From SVEL01 sp964573715 (GTDB lineage Bacteria > Bacillota > Clostridia > Lachnospirales > Lachnospiraceae): a DNA stretch of 46,259 bases. The DNA is taken from contig CAZNKR010000010.1 of the NCBI GenBank assembly GCA_964573715.1, positions 1-46,259 of the forward strand, read 5' to 3'. The translations under genes were made by a program, and so were the position numbers. Shown piece by piece: positions 33,042 to 40,799 of this stretch. The notes beneath the pieces are model-generated. The model was given only the letters and a program-made list of their open reading frames with translations. It made no database searches and was not told where the DNA came from. The first letter of the stretch is position 1; each line of letters opens with the position of its first letter.

Positions 33042-35003
33042 CTAACCAATAAGCGCAATAAATTCTTCTTCAGTAATAATTTTAACACCAAGTTCTTTAG
33101 CTTTTTTATTTTTAGAAGATGATGAGGTGACATCATTATTAATAAGATAATCAGTATTTTTGGTAACACTACCTGTAACTTTTCCACCAAGTGACTCTAT
33201 AATTGCCTTTACCTCATTTCTATTTTCATAATGATAAACGCTTCCAGTAATTACAAATGTTTTTCCAGTAATACTACTATCCATAACCTGTGTGCCTTCT
33301 GTGCTAAAAGATATTTCATTTAGGAGATTTGTAACAGCTTGCATATTATCTGCATCTTTAAAATAGCTAACAAAGGAAGCGGCAATTACATCACCTACAC
33401 CATCTAATGTAGTTAGCTCCTCTATTGTTGCATTAAGAAGCTTATCAAAATCGTAATCAAAGCTTTTACAAATAACTTTGGCATTTGATAAACCTATATT
33501 TAATATTCCAAGACTATAAATAAATTTTGGTAAAATAATATTTCTGGAATTATTTACTGCCTGAATAATATTGTCGTAGCTTTTTCTTCCAAAACCAGGC
33601 ATAGAAACTATGGAATCTTCATATCTATCAAGCTTAAATATGTCTGCATATTCCTTAATAAACCCTCTATCTATAAATTTCTCCATTGTTTCTTCAGACA
33701 TCCCATCAATATTAAAGGCATCTCGACTAGCAAAATGAGCGAATTTCTTGATTGATTTAGCAGGACATTTTGGATTGATGCAGTATAACGACTTGATACC
33801 ATTTATCATTGATATTTTAGTTGGGCATTCACAGGCTGGGCAGGTCTGTGGAATTTCAATATTTCCTGACATTGTTTGATTAGAAGCAATCTGTGGAATA
33901 ATCATGTTTGCCTTGTACACTAAAATAGAATCTCCCTCTCCTAGCTTAAGTGTCTGAACAATACTTACATTATGAACACTTGCTCTTGAAACCGTGGTAC
34001 CCTCTAATTCTACTGGTTCAAATACCGCAACAGGATTAATGAGTCCAGTTCTTGAAGGACTCCACTCAATATATTTAAGTGTAGTAGTGGCTAACTCATC
34101 CTTCCATTTAAAAGCAATGCCATTACGTGGAAATTTAGCTGTTTGTCCCAGGCTTGCACCATATGCTAAATCATTAAAAACCAAAACTAGTCCATCTGAA
34201 GGAAGTGGATTGTTCTCTATCATTTTCGAAAATTTCTCAACTTCATCTGCCACAGTATCTTTATTTACAAGTACATGATAAACAACATCAAATCCTAAGG
34301 TTTTTAAAAACTCAAACTGTTCCATTAAAGAATTATGAAAATCCATACCACTAGCGCTAACAAGAGTAAATGCATTAAAGAAAACATTTCTTTCTTTTGT
34401 TATTTGATTGTTTAATTGTCTAACTGATCCAGCACAAAGATTTCTAGGATTTTTATATTTGGCATCATCGTTTTCTATTTCATTATTGATGTTATTAAAA
34501 TCTTCATAAGAAATAACTGCCTCTCCACGAATAACAAGCTCCTCCTTAAATGCAATATTTAGAGGAATATTCTTAAACATCTTTGCATTATTGGTGATTA
34601 CTTCACCAACTTCTCCGTTTCCTCTTGTTATGGCCTTTGTAAGAATGCCATTGTTATAAGTAAGCACAACAGTAAGTCCATCTAATTTCCAGGATAAAAC
34701 GCCCTCCTTATCACCTAAGAAGCTGATTAATCCCTCTACTTCTTTTGTTTTATCCAAAGAAAGCATAGGACTTTTGTGGGTTTCTTTTGGTAATTCACTT
34801 AATACTTCATATCCAACATTTATTGTTGGACTATTTGAAAGAACAATACCTGTTTCTTTTTCAAGTAAAACCAGCTCGTCATAAAGCTTATCATACTCAA
34901 AATTCGTCATTATCTCATTGCCCATCTGATAATATGCTTTGCTTGCATTATTTAATATATTAATTAATTCTTTTATTCTTTCCTTTTTATTTATTGATTC
35001 CAT
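33042..35003 (-). CDS. ligA: NAD-dependent DNA ligase
   Basis: A protein of about 653 residues. The adenylation domain carries the nucleophile lysine in WKLDGLTVV (about residue 110), followed by the OB fold, a four-cysteine zinc finger (CPACECPTK...CINPKCPAK, about 385-415), helix-hairpin-helix repeats and a C-terminal BRCT domain (about 580-650; KTFVITGSV...VTKNTDYLI). It seals nicks in replication and repair. AAAGGA stands 6 bases before the ATG at 35003; a second ATG at 35018 overlaps this site. The start overlaps the end of rluF by 17 bases, indicating coupled translation. Confidence 0.97.
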   Translation of the reverse strand: MESINKKERIKELINILNNASKAYYQMGNEIMTNFEYDKLYDELVLLEKETGIVLSNSPTINVGYEVLSELPKETHKSPMLSLDKTKEVEGLISFLGDKEGVLSWKLDGLTVVLTYNNGILTKAITRGNGEVGEVITNNAKMFKNIPLNIAFKEELVIRGEAVISYEDFNNINNEIENDDAKYKNPRNLCAGSVRQLNNQITKERNVFFNAFTLVSASGMDFHNSLMEQFEFLKTLGFDVVYHVLVNKDTVADEVEKFSKMIENNPLPSDGLVLVFNDLAYGASLGQTAKFPRNGIAFKWKDELATTTLKYIEWSPSRTGLINPVAVFEPVELEGTTVSRASVHNVSIVQTLKLGEGDSILVYKANMIIPQIASNQTMSGNIEIPQTCPACECPTKISMINGIKSLYCINPKCPAKSIKKFAHFASRDAFNIDGMSEETMEKFIDRGFIKEYADIFKLDRYEDSIVSMPGFGRKSYDNIIQAVNNSRNIILPKFIYSLGILNIGLSNAKVICKSFDYDFDKLLNATIEELTTLDGVGDVIAASFVSYFKDADNMQAVTNLLNEISFSTEGTQVMDSSITGKTFVITGSVYHYENRNEVKAIIESLGGKVTGSVTKNTDYLINNDVTSSSSKNKKAKELGVKIITEEEFIALIG

Positions 35004-35730
35004 TTTTTTCCTTTCCATTGTTAAGCCTTTTAATTAATTCATCAATTTCTTCTTTTGATACTTTTCTATATTTTCCAAGCTGTATGCCTTTTATGTTTAT
35101 GTTCATTATCCTTACTCTTTTAAGCTTTATTACTTCATATCCAAAGCAACCACACATTCTTCTTATTTGTCTATTAATACCCTGTGTTAAAATAATTGTA
35201 AATGTTCTTTTTCCATTTTTTTTAACTATGCATTTTCTTGTAACTGTATCAATGCCATGTTCTTCATCATATAATTTTACTCCCAAGGACATCTTTTTAA
35301 TGAAATCATCTGTTATATCCTTATTGACAGTAACGAGATATTCTTTTTCATGATAGTTTGATCCTCTCATCATTTTATCAGAAATATCACCTTTATTTGT
35401 AAGCAATATCAAACCCTCTGAATTTTTATCAAGTCTTCCTATTGGGAAAATTCTTGATTCGTATCCAACAAAATTCACTATATTATCAGGATTTGACTTA
35501 CTTGTTGTACATTCAATCCCTACTGGCTTATTAAGTGCTAGTAAGATAAAATCATCTATTTTGTTAATCTTTTTCCCGTTAACGGTTACTTCACATCCAT
35601 CCTTAACCTTGCATCCAACCCCTGCAATTTCTCCATCTATTTTAACCTTTTTTTGCTCAATAAGCTTGTCTGCTTCACGTCTAGAGCATACACCAGCGTC
35701 GCTTAAATACTTGTTTAATCGTATTTCCAT
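34987..35730 (-). CDS. rluF: 23S rRNA pseudouridine synthase, RluF/RsuA family
   Basis: A protein of about 247 residues starting MEIRLNKYLSDAGVCSRREADKLI, an S4 RNA-binding domain (about 1-50). The catalytic aspartate lies in FPIGRLDKNSEGLILLTN (about 92-109), and the C-terminal INRQIRRMCGCFGYEVIKLKR (about 190-210) is typical. The HEKEYLVTV and GINRQIRRMC parts are closer to RluF (E. coli U2604) than to RsuA or RluB. AAAGGA is 9 bases before the ATG at 35730. It is first of rluF-ligA-metA. Confidence 0.9.
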   Translation of the reverse strand: MEIRLNKYLSDAGVCSRREADKLIEQKKVKIDGEIAGVGCKVKDGCEVTVNGKKINKIDDFILLALNKPVGIECTTSKSNPDNIVNFVGYESRIFPIGRLDKNSEGLILLTNKGDISDKMMRGSNYHEKEYLVTVNKDITDDFIKKMSLGVKLYDEEHGIDTVTRKCIVKKNGKRTFTIILTQGINRQIRRMCGCFGYEVIKLKRVRIMNINIKGIQLGKYRKVSKEEIDELIKRLNNGKEKNGINK

Positions 35731-35887
35731 GAAGAATATTCCTTTCACTTTTTCTAGCGCAATTATATCTTATTTCAATATTATTTTCCACCGTTTTCAC
35801 TTTTATTTAGAAAACAAATATGGTATTATTTACATATATTATTTACAGATGATATTTATCAACTTTTACCAAAAAGAGGGGAAGGCA

Positions 35888-37558
35888 ATGTACCAAAAAT
35901 TAAAGCATTTATATTTTTTTACTTTTATATTAGTTACCGGTGTTGTGCTTTTTACTATTTTTTTTATGCAAAACAATCAGTATGACATTCAAGGAAATAG
36001 TCCTCTATCTACTATTGAATCTTATTCTCTATATGATTCAAAAGGCAATACTCTAGGTTTATCTAGTGATTCCGATTTGAATATTGAACCCGACACAGAA
36101 GTATTCTACTCTTATGAAGTACCAACTGACATTGACAATGATTTTGGCATTGGTTTTTCTACCAGCCACATGGATTTAGAAGTTTTTTGTGATGATACCG
36201 TTATATATTCATTTACTTGCAGCCATACCAATCTTTTTGGTCATACACCAGGATATGGATATCATATTATTCGTCATTTAGACAAATATGCAGGAAAGAC
36301 TCTTTCTTTTAAAGTATCTTCCCATTATCCAGTGAAAAATGATTCATTTTCATATTTTTATATAGGTAATTATCTAGATATTTATCGTTCCATGATTAGT
36401 GTAAATTTTTGGGCTGTTGTTATTGCTGTACTTACCTTTGTTGTAGGTGCCATTATTACTTTATATTGGTTTATTTCCCTTAGGAAAGTAGGCACTACTA
36501 GTCCATTAGGCTATTTGGGTCTTTTCTCAATTATTGTATCCATTTGGTGTGTAAATGAATCTCCTATGATTGTATTTATGAATAATAATCAAGTTTTTTC
36601 AGCATACATTTCATTTATTACATTGATGTTACTACCGATTCCATTTATTCTATTTATTAAAGGACTATACGTTCAACAGGAGTATTTTATATGGCCAGCT
36701 TTATTAGGCTTAAGCAATATTAATATTTTAATTTGTATATTACTTCAGGTATTCAATATTGCCGATTTTAAACAAACAATTCGTTTTACACATATTGTGC
36801 TTGTTGTCGTCATTTTATCTATTATTATTTTTACAATGTATGACTATTCAAAAAATAAAGGAAATAAAGGAAATAAAGGACTTCATTTACATATGGTATG
36901 TATCTTCTTTATAGCTGTTTGCTTAGCTATAGATATGATATTTTATTATACAAAAGATTCCATTCAAAACTTATATATTAGCAATATCGGATTCCTAGTA
37001 TATATCATCATAAATGGTGCTTCAGAAATAAATAAGACATCCAAATTAGCAGCACAAGGTAAAAAGTCTGAATTATACAAAGAAATGGCTTATAAAGATG
37101 GATTAACTCATTTACTAAACCGAACAGCAATGAATACATATATCGAGGAAGCTGATGTTTCTAGTCACTCTTACATTGTTGTTATGCTTGACCTTAATAA
37201 TTTAAAATTATGTAATGATACCTTTGGTCATGAAGAAGGCGACTTATTCATCCAAACTAGCGCAAGGTTAATAGAATGCTCCTTTGGAGATATAGGAAGC
37301 TGCTACCGTATCGGTGGTGACGAATTCTGTATAATCATTAAGGATTGTTCCGAGGATATTTGTAAATCTCATATTAATGCTCTTACACATATGATTGATG
37401 CTACTAATAAATCTAATAAATTAAATGTTAATATTTCTATAGCGTATGGGTATGCTTCATATGATAATTTACTTGATAAAGATTTAAAGGAAACTAGAGC
37501 TCGAGCGGACTCCCTTATGTATACTTGTAAGTTTAAAATGAAAATGAATATGCTCTAA
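35888..37558 (+). CDS. Membrane-bound diguanylate cyclase (GGDEF)
   Basis: A 556-residue protein. A first membrane segment (about 8-27), an extracellular region of about 150 residues (roughly 30-170, CDDTVIYSFTCSHTN), about seven further membrane segments (about 175-390) and a C-terminal GGDEF domain (about 395-555). The active-site motif R-I-G-G-D-E-F spans 474-480 and is intact, so cyclic di-GMP synthesis from two GTP is expected. No RxxD inhibitory site is seen just before it. The layout resembles 7TM-sensor DGCs. AGGGGAAGG lies just before the ATG at 35888; a longer open frame from 35561 overlaps rluF antisense and is not used. Confidence 0.9.
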   Translation: MYQKLKHLYFFTFILVTGVVLFTIFFMQNNQYDIQGNSPLSTIESYSLYDSKGNTLGLSSDSDLNIEPDTEVFYSYEVPTDIDNDFGIGFSTSHMDLEVFCDDTVIYSFTCSHTNLFGHTPGYGYHIIRHLDKYAGKTLSFKVSSHYPVKNDSFSYFYIGNYLDIYRSMISVNFWAVVIAVLTFVVGAIITLYWFISLRKVGTTSPLGYLGLFSIIVSIWCVNESPMIVFMNNNQVFSAYISFITLMLLPIPFILFIKGLYVQQEYFIWPALLGLSNINILICILLQVFNIADFKQTIRFTHIVLVVVILSIIIFTMYDYSKNKGNKGNKGLHLHMVCIFFIAVCLAIDMIFYYTKDSIQNLYISNIGFLVYIIINGASEINKTSKLAAQGKKSELYKEMAYKDGLTHLLNRTAMNTYIEEADVSSHSYIVVMLDLNNLKLCNDTFGHEEGDLFIQTSARLIECSFGDIGSCYRIGGDEFCIIIKDCSEDICKSHINALTHMIDATNKSNKLNVNISIAYGYASYDNLLDKDLKETRARADSLMYTCKFKMKMNML

Positions 37559-37623
37559 GGCTATTGTTGGTCTAATAGTAATTATATTGTTTTCATTAGA
37601 CATATATCTTCATTTTTATAAAA

Positions 37624-37665
37624 AACCTCCCTGACGTTAGAACAAATTCTAACGTCAAGGAGGTT
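37624..37665. terminator. Convergent terminator between the DGC and a hypothetical gene
   Basis: A 19-bp arm pair, AACCTCCCTGACGTTAGAA and TTCTAACGTCAAGGAGGTT, with one mismatch and a 4-base loop. On the minus strand a TTTTTTAT tail follows; on the plus strand TTTTAATATTTTC. It serves the gene at 37676 best and probably both. Confidence 0.85.
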
Positions 37666-37675
37666 TTAATATTTT

Positions 37676-38752
37676 CTAATTTCCTGATAAGACATTAATT
37701 ACATTTGCAAGATCACTATCAAGTGTCATTGAAGCCTCTAAATTATCATTAATCTCTTTACTAATCTGATTTATGATTGTGACATCAACATCACTAGAAA
37801 TATAAGTATCAATTGTTTCTTTAACTGTAAGATTGTGAACTAAATATTGTTCATCTTTTTTAACTACCAATAAAGTTTCACATCCCGGAGCTGCCGTTTC
37901 TATATTATAGAACTTACAGCCATAAGTAGTAACAACAATATATGTGTCTTCACTAATACTATTAAGTACATAACAATTAATATTCTGATATTCTTCAATA
38001 TACTTGCTAAGTGTTGAGTATTTACTAATTTCAATGTTATCTACATTATCAACATATTTGCTAAGTTCATCCATGGAAACGTCAATACGTTCAGCTTTAA
38101 GATAATTCTTAACCAACTCTAGTATCTTAGAATCTTCACTTTCAGGACTAGGTAGATTACTTCCTGTGGTAGTTTCTTCTTCTGCCGTTGTCGTGGTTTC
38201 TGACTGAATAATTTTATGTTTTTCACTATCTTTACTTTTAGTTTTATGAACATTTGTAACAACAAGAGCAATTATTAAAACAATAACTAACCCACCTAAA
38301 ATATACCAAAGCACTTTATTTTTAATAAAATCTTCTTTCATGGTAGTTTGTGGCACAGGTCTATGTTTTTCTTTTAATACACGCCTGCAATCGGTTACAA
38401 CATCCCTTTTGCTAGTTGTGCTATCCTTTATTGTGGTTTCCTTCTTTAAGGTGGAAAATTTGTTATTATAAGATTTTGACGATTTATCAATATTTATTTC
38501 ATCTAAAAACTTAAACATATCCTCGTTCTCATCTTCATCTGCATTATTATTAAATAAATTTTCTTTAAGAGGATTAGATTTATTTTCCTTTATATCATTA
38601 TCTAACTTTATATTACTGCCTACCTTCATATCACTGTCTACATTTATATCTTTGTCTTTCTTTTCATCCATATTATCAGTGATTTTTTTGCTTCTTACAC
38701 TGTTTTTATTATTAGCCTGAGGGCGGTTGTTTTTTGATTTTTTATTTGCCAT
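37676..38752 (-). CDS. Hypothetical single-pass membrane protein
   Basis: A 358-residue protein of unknown family. The N-terminal 148 residues are Lys/Asn/Asp-rich and low complexity (several SDMKVGSN-like units, DKDINVDSD), likely disordered in the cytoplasm. A single membrane segment (about 149-168, VLWYILGGLVIVLIIALVV) follows, then a Thr/Glu-rich stalk and an extracellular domain (about 210-358). The extracellular domain is rich in E/D/S/T and lacks recognised motifs. GGAG lies 5 bases before the ATG. Two TTGTACAA boxes lie 30-50 bases upstream. It faces the diguanylate cyclase gene, sharing its terminator. Confidence 0.85.
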   Translation of the reverse strand: MANKKSKNNRPQANNKNSVRSKKITDNMDEKKDKDINVDSDMKVGSNIKLDNDIKENKSNPLKENLFNNNADEDENEDMFKFLDEINIDKSSKSYNNKFSTLKKETTIKDSTTSKRDVVTDCRRVLKEKHRPVPQTTMKEDFIKNKVLWYILGGLVIVLIIALVVTNVHKTKSKDSEKHKIIQSETTTTAEEETTTGSNLPSPESEDSKILELVKNYLKAERIDVSMDELSKYVDNVDNIEISKYSTLSKYIEEYQNINCYVLNSISEDTYIVVTTYGCKFYNIETAAPGCETLLVVKKDEQYLVHNLTVKETIDTYISSDVDVTIINQISKEINDNLEASMTLDSDLANVINVLSGN

Positions 38753-38867
38753 GTTGTCTCCATTATACTAATCTATATGATATTTGTACAAAAGCTTGTA
38801 CAATCAAATTTCTTGATAAACTTCAACAATTATTTTATCAAAATAGCATATAAAAATCAATAAACTC

Positions 38868-38896
38868 TTGAACTAAATCTTATATTATTTTATAAT
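38868..38896 (+). promoter_or_regulatory. tRNA-Arg promoter
   Basis: TTGAAC (38868-38873), 17 bp, TATAAT (38891-38896). Transcription would start close to the first base of the tRNA at 38906, leaving a very short leader. Confidence 0.75.
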
Positions 38897-38905
38897 TTGC
38901 TTATT

Positions 38906-38977
38906 GCGCTTGTAGTCTAATGGATATAACGTGCCCCTCCGGAGGGCAAGATGTGGGTTCGATTCCCGCCAGGCGCA
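38906..38977 (+). tRNA. tRNA-Arg (anticodon CCG)
   Basis: A 72-base cloverleaf. Acceptor arm GCGCTTG / CAGGCGC (one G-U pair), D arm with GTAGTCTAATGGATAT, anticodon arm TGCCC-CTCCGGA-GGGCA with anticodon CCG, T arm TGGGTTCGATTCCCGCC, discriminator A. CCA is not encoded. It reads CGG arginine codons. It ends exactly one base before the stop codon of the opposing DUF5688 gene. Confidence 0.95.
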
Positions 38978-39928
38978 TTACATTGATGCAACCTCTATCT
39001 CGTCTTTTTCTCGAACATATACATAAATGTTATTAGATAATACTTCTTCTGGAGCAACCTCATGCTCGTTAACATCAATAACCATTTGATGATACTCTTT
39101 TACTGCTTCCTTACATTTTAATGGTATTAATATTACTTCATGAATACTACTTGGTAATATACAGACATCCGCTTTCATATTATTTGCAAAACATTTTAAT
39201 AATTTTTTGTACAGCATACAGGTTGCGCCAAAGATTCTTCTCTTGTTTGTAAGCACATACATAGGAAAATCTGATTGTCCTTCTGCTTCTGAAATAGATT
39301 TTATATATTCCTCAAAGGATTCCTGATTATCATCACCTTCCATACTAATATTTCCCATAATTTCATCAATCATACTAGTCATAGTTTTAAGCTCAACATT
39401 GCTATTCCTAATAGTATTTTTTGAAGCAATACAATACAACTCTTCTACATCTATGTCCCACATTTCAAGATGATTGTTATGTATTAGAACTGTTTGTGTT
39501 CCAGTCTCATCATCATTAACTAATATATAAAAAACAACTGAAAGATCCAAAAAATCTTTATGTGGTATTTTCTTTAACAACTCCTCATTTTTCTTTGTAT
39601 TAACCAATTTGCAAAATATCATTTTTCTAACGTTATCATATTCACAAAATGCTTTTACATCAAATGATATATCTGTCTTATGCTTATTGTAAAATTCATA
39701 AATATCCCTAGCAATGGTACCAATATCGCATACACTAGAAACATATTCTTCATAATATGATTCTAAATAAATAGTAGGTGATATACTGCTGTTTTTATTT
39801 CTAATAATAACCGACCATAATTCAATTCCGTTATTTTTTGTTGCACAATATAGTTTAACTTCATCATCCTCGTTAACTAATTTTTTTAATTCTTCTAATA
39901 TGCATTGTCTAAATACACTATATTCCAT
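38978..39928 (-). CDS. DUF5688 family protein
   Basis: A 316-residue soluble protein. The opening ILEELKKLVNEDDEVKLYCATKNNGIELWSVIIRN and YLESYYEEY, and the later LVNDDETGTQTVLIHNNHLEMWDIDVEELY and VLTNKRRIFGATCMLY, match the DUF5688 pattern that I associate with Lachnospiraceae, where copies are often numerous. No signal peptide or membrane segment. The role is unknown. GAGGAT lies about 4 bases before the ATG. The stop codon directly abuts the tRNA-Arg on the other strand, so the gene has no space for a separate terminator. Confidence 0.85.
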   Translation of the reverse strand: MEYSVFRQCILEELKKLVNEDDEVKLYCATKNNGIELWSVIIRNKNSSISPTIYLESYYEEYVSSVCDIGTIARDIYEFYNKHKTDISFDVKAFCEYDNVRKMIFCKLVNTKKNEELLKKIPHKDFLDLSVVFYILVNDDETGTQTVLIHNNHLEMWDIDVEELYCIASKNTIRNSNVELKTMTSMIDEIMGNISMEGDDNQESFEEYIKSISEAEGQSDFPMYVLTNKRRIFGATCMLYKKLLKCFANNMKADVCILPSSIHEVILIPLKCKEAVKEYHQMVIDVNEHEVAPEEVLSNNIYVYVREKDEIEVASM

Positions 39929-40167
39929 TTAATCCTCAATTTGGAAAATAAATACGAATTAAGATAGATGTTGATTTTTTAAAATTACACTGAAAAATAG
40001 ATACATAAATTAATAAGATGAAATTATATTAACCTATGTATCTTATATTGTCAAACAGATTTTAATTTCTTAATGAAGAAATGAGTTTCCGTAAAATGTT
40101 ATTTTAAATTACTAAATTTTTCCAATCTACCAATCTACCGACTTTTAGAAATATAAATGACATAAAA

Positions 40168-40199
40168 AATCTAGCTGTTTATTACTAAACAGCTAGATT
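40168..40199 (-). terminator. Lipoprotein gene terminator
   Basis: A 14-bp stem AATCTAGCTGTTTA / TAAACAGCTAGATT with a 4-base loop, followed by TTTTTTATG on the minus strand, 14 bases past the stop. The rest of 39929-40167 shows nothing supportable. Confidence 0.9.
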
Positions 40200-40212
40200 A
40201 TGTATTTATTAT

Positions 40213-40665
40213 TTATTGTTCTTTCAGTAAAATAGCACAACCATCGTATATAATCAGTTCACCTGTATCTTCTTTCAAATATACATTTGAACCCTCTTTA
40301 ACTCTGCTTGCTTCATATTCCTCATCCGGTTCCTTATCGTTTGATACCTTTTGCACCTGACCTACAATTGTATATTTCTCAAACTTAGTAGACATCTCGG
40401 ACTCAGTAATATTTTGGTTATTATCCTTAGATACATACAATTTACCATTATACATAATCATAACTTGTTGTATCTCTCCAGAAGGATATCCTGTTGGACT
40501 TATAACCACTTCAACTTCTGTTGTACTATTCTCTTTTGTTGTTGGATTTATGCTTGTGCTGCTTGTTTTATTACTTTTGTCACTAGTTTGATTGTTGTCC
40601 CCACACGCACACAGTAAAAGCGATACAACAAGCATTAATACAACTATACTACTTTTCTTGTTCAT
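40213..40665 (-). CDS. Predicted lipoprotein
   Basis: A 150-residue protein starting MNKKSSIVVLMLVVSLLLCAC. The signal peptide ends in the lipobox L-C-A-C with lipidation cysteine at about residue 21, so it should be anchored on the outer face of the membrane. After a Ser/Thr/Asn linker, the mature part (about 50-150) contains YPSGEIQQVMIMYNGKLYVS and a repeating beta pattern; no named family is recognised. The start at 40665 has GGAGG 8 bases upstream. The open frame extends upstream to 40722 through TTG codons but is not used. It is driven by the promoter at 40796-40768. Confidence 0.88.
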   Translation of the reverse strand: MNKKSSIVVLMLVVSLLLCACGDNNQTSDKSNKTSSTSINPTTKENSTTEVEVVISPTGYPSGEIQQVMIMYNGKLYVSKDNNQNITESEMSTKFEKYTIVGQVQKVSNDKEPDEEYEASRVKEGSNVYLKEDTGELIIYDGCAILLKEQ

Positions 40666-40725
40666 CTTAATAACCTCCATTGTCTTATATTTACTAGTTT
40701 TTTTATCTACATCATTCAACAAAAA

Positions 40726-40796
40726 CTACATACTCATCCCTCCTTTTTCACGTGGTTTATATTTAATATTATAAACTCGTTTTAATTATAGTTCAA
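40726..40796 (-). promoter_or_regulatory. Lipoprotein promoter and start-stop element
   Basis: TTGAAC (40796-40791), 17 bp and TATAAT (40773-40768) form a near-ideal promoter on the minus strand. The leader of roughly 95 bases contains AAGGAGG (40745-40739) and, 7 bases on, ATG-TAG (40731-40726), an initiation site with an immediate stop; an in-frame ATG two codons earlier would give MSM. This could be a ribosome-loading control or a relic. Confidence 0.6.
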
Positions 40797-40799
40797 TAG

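Noticed and set aside
33042..33190. 81-codon frame (32945-33190) next to metA as a separate gene
   Set aside because: It lies inside the ligA BRCT region in another frame, with Leu/Lys-rich shadow composition.
35561..35887. N-terminal extension of the diguanylate cyclase frame
   Set aside because: It overlaps rluF antisense and its promoter; the ATG at 35888 has a good ribosome site and begins a proper membrane segment.
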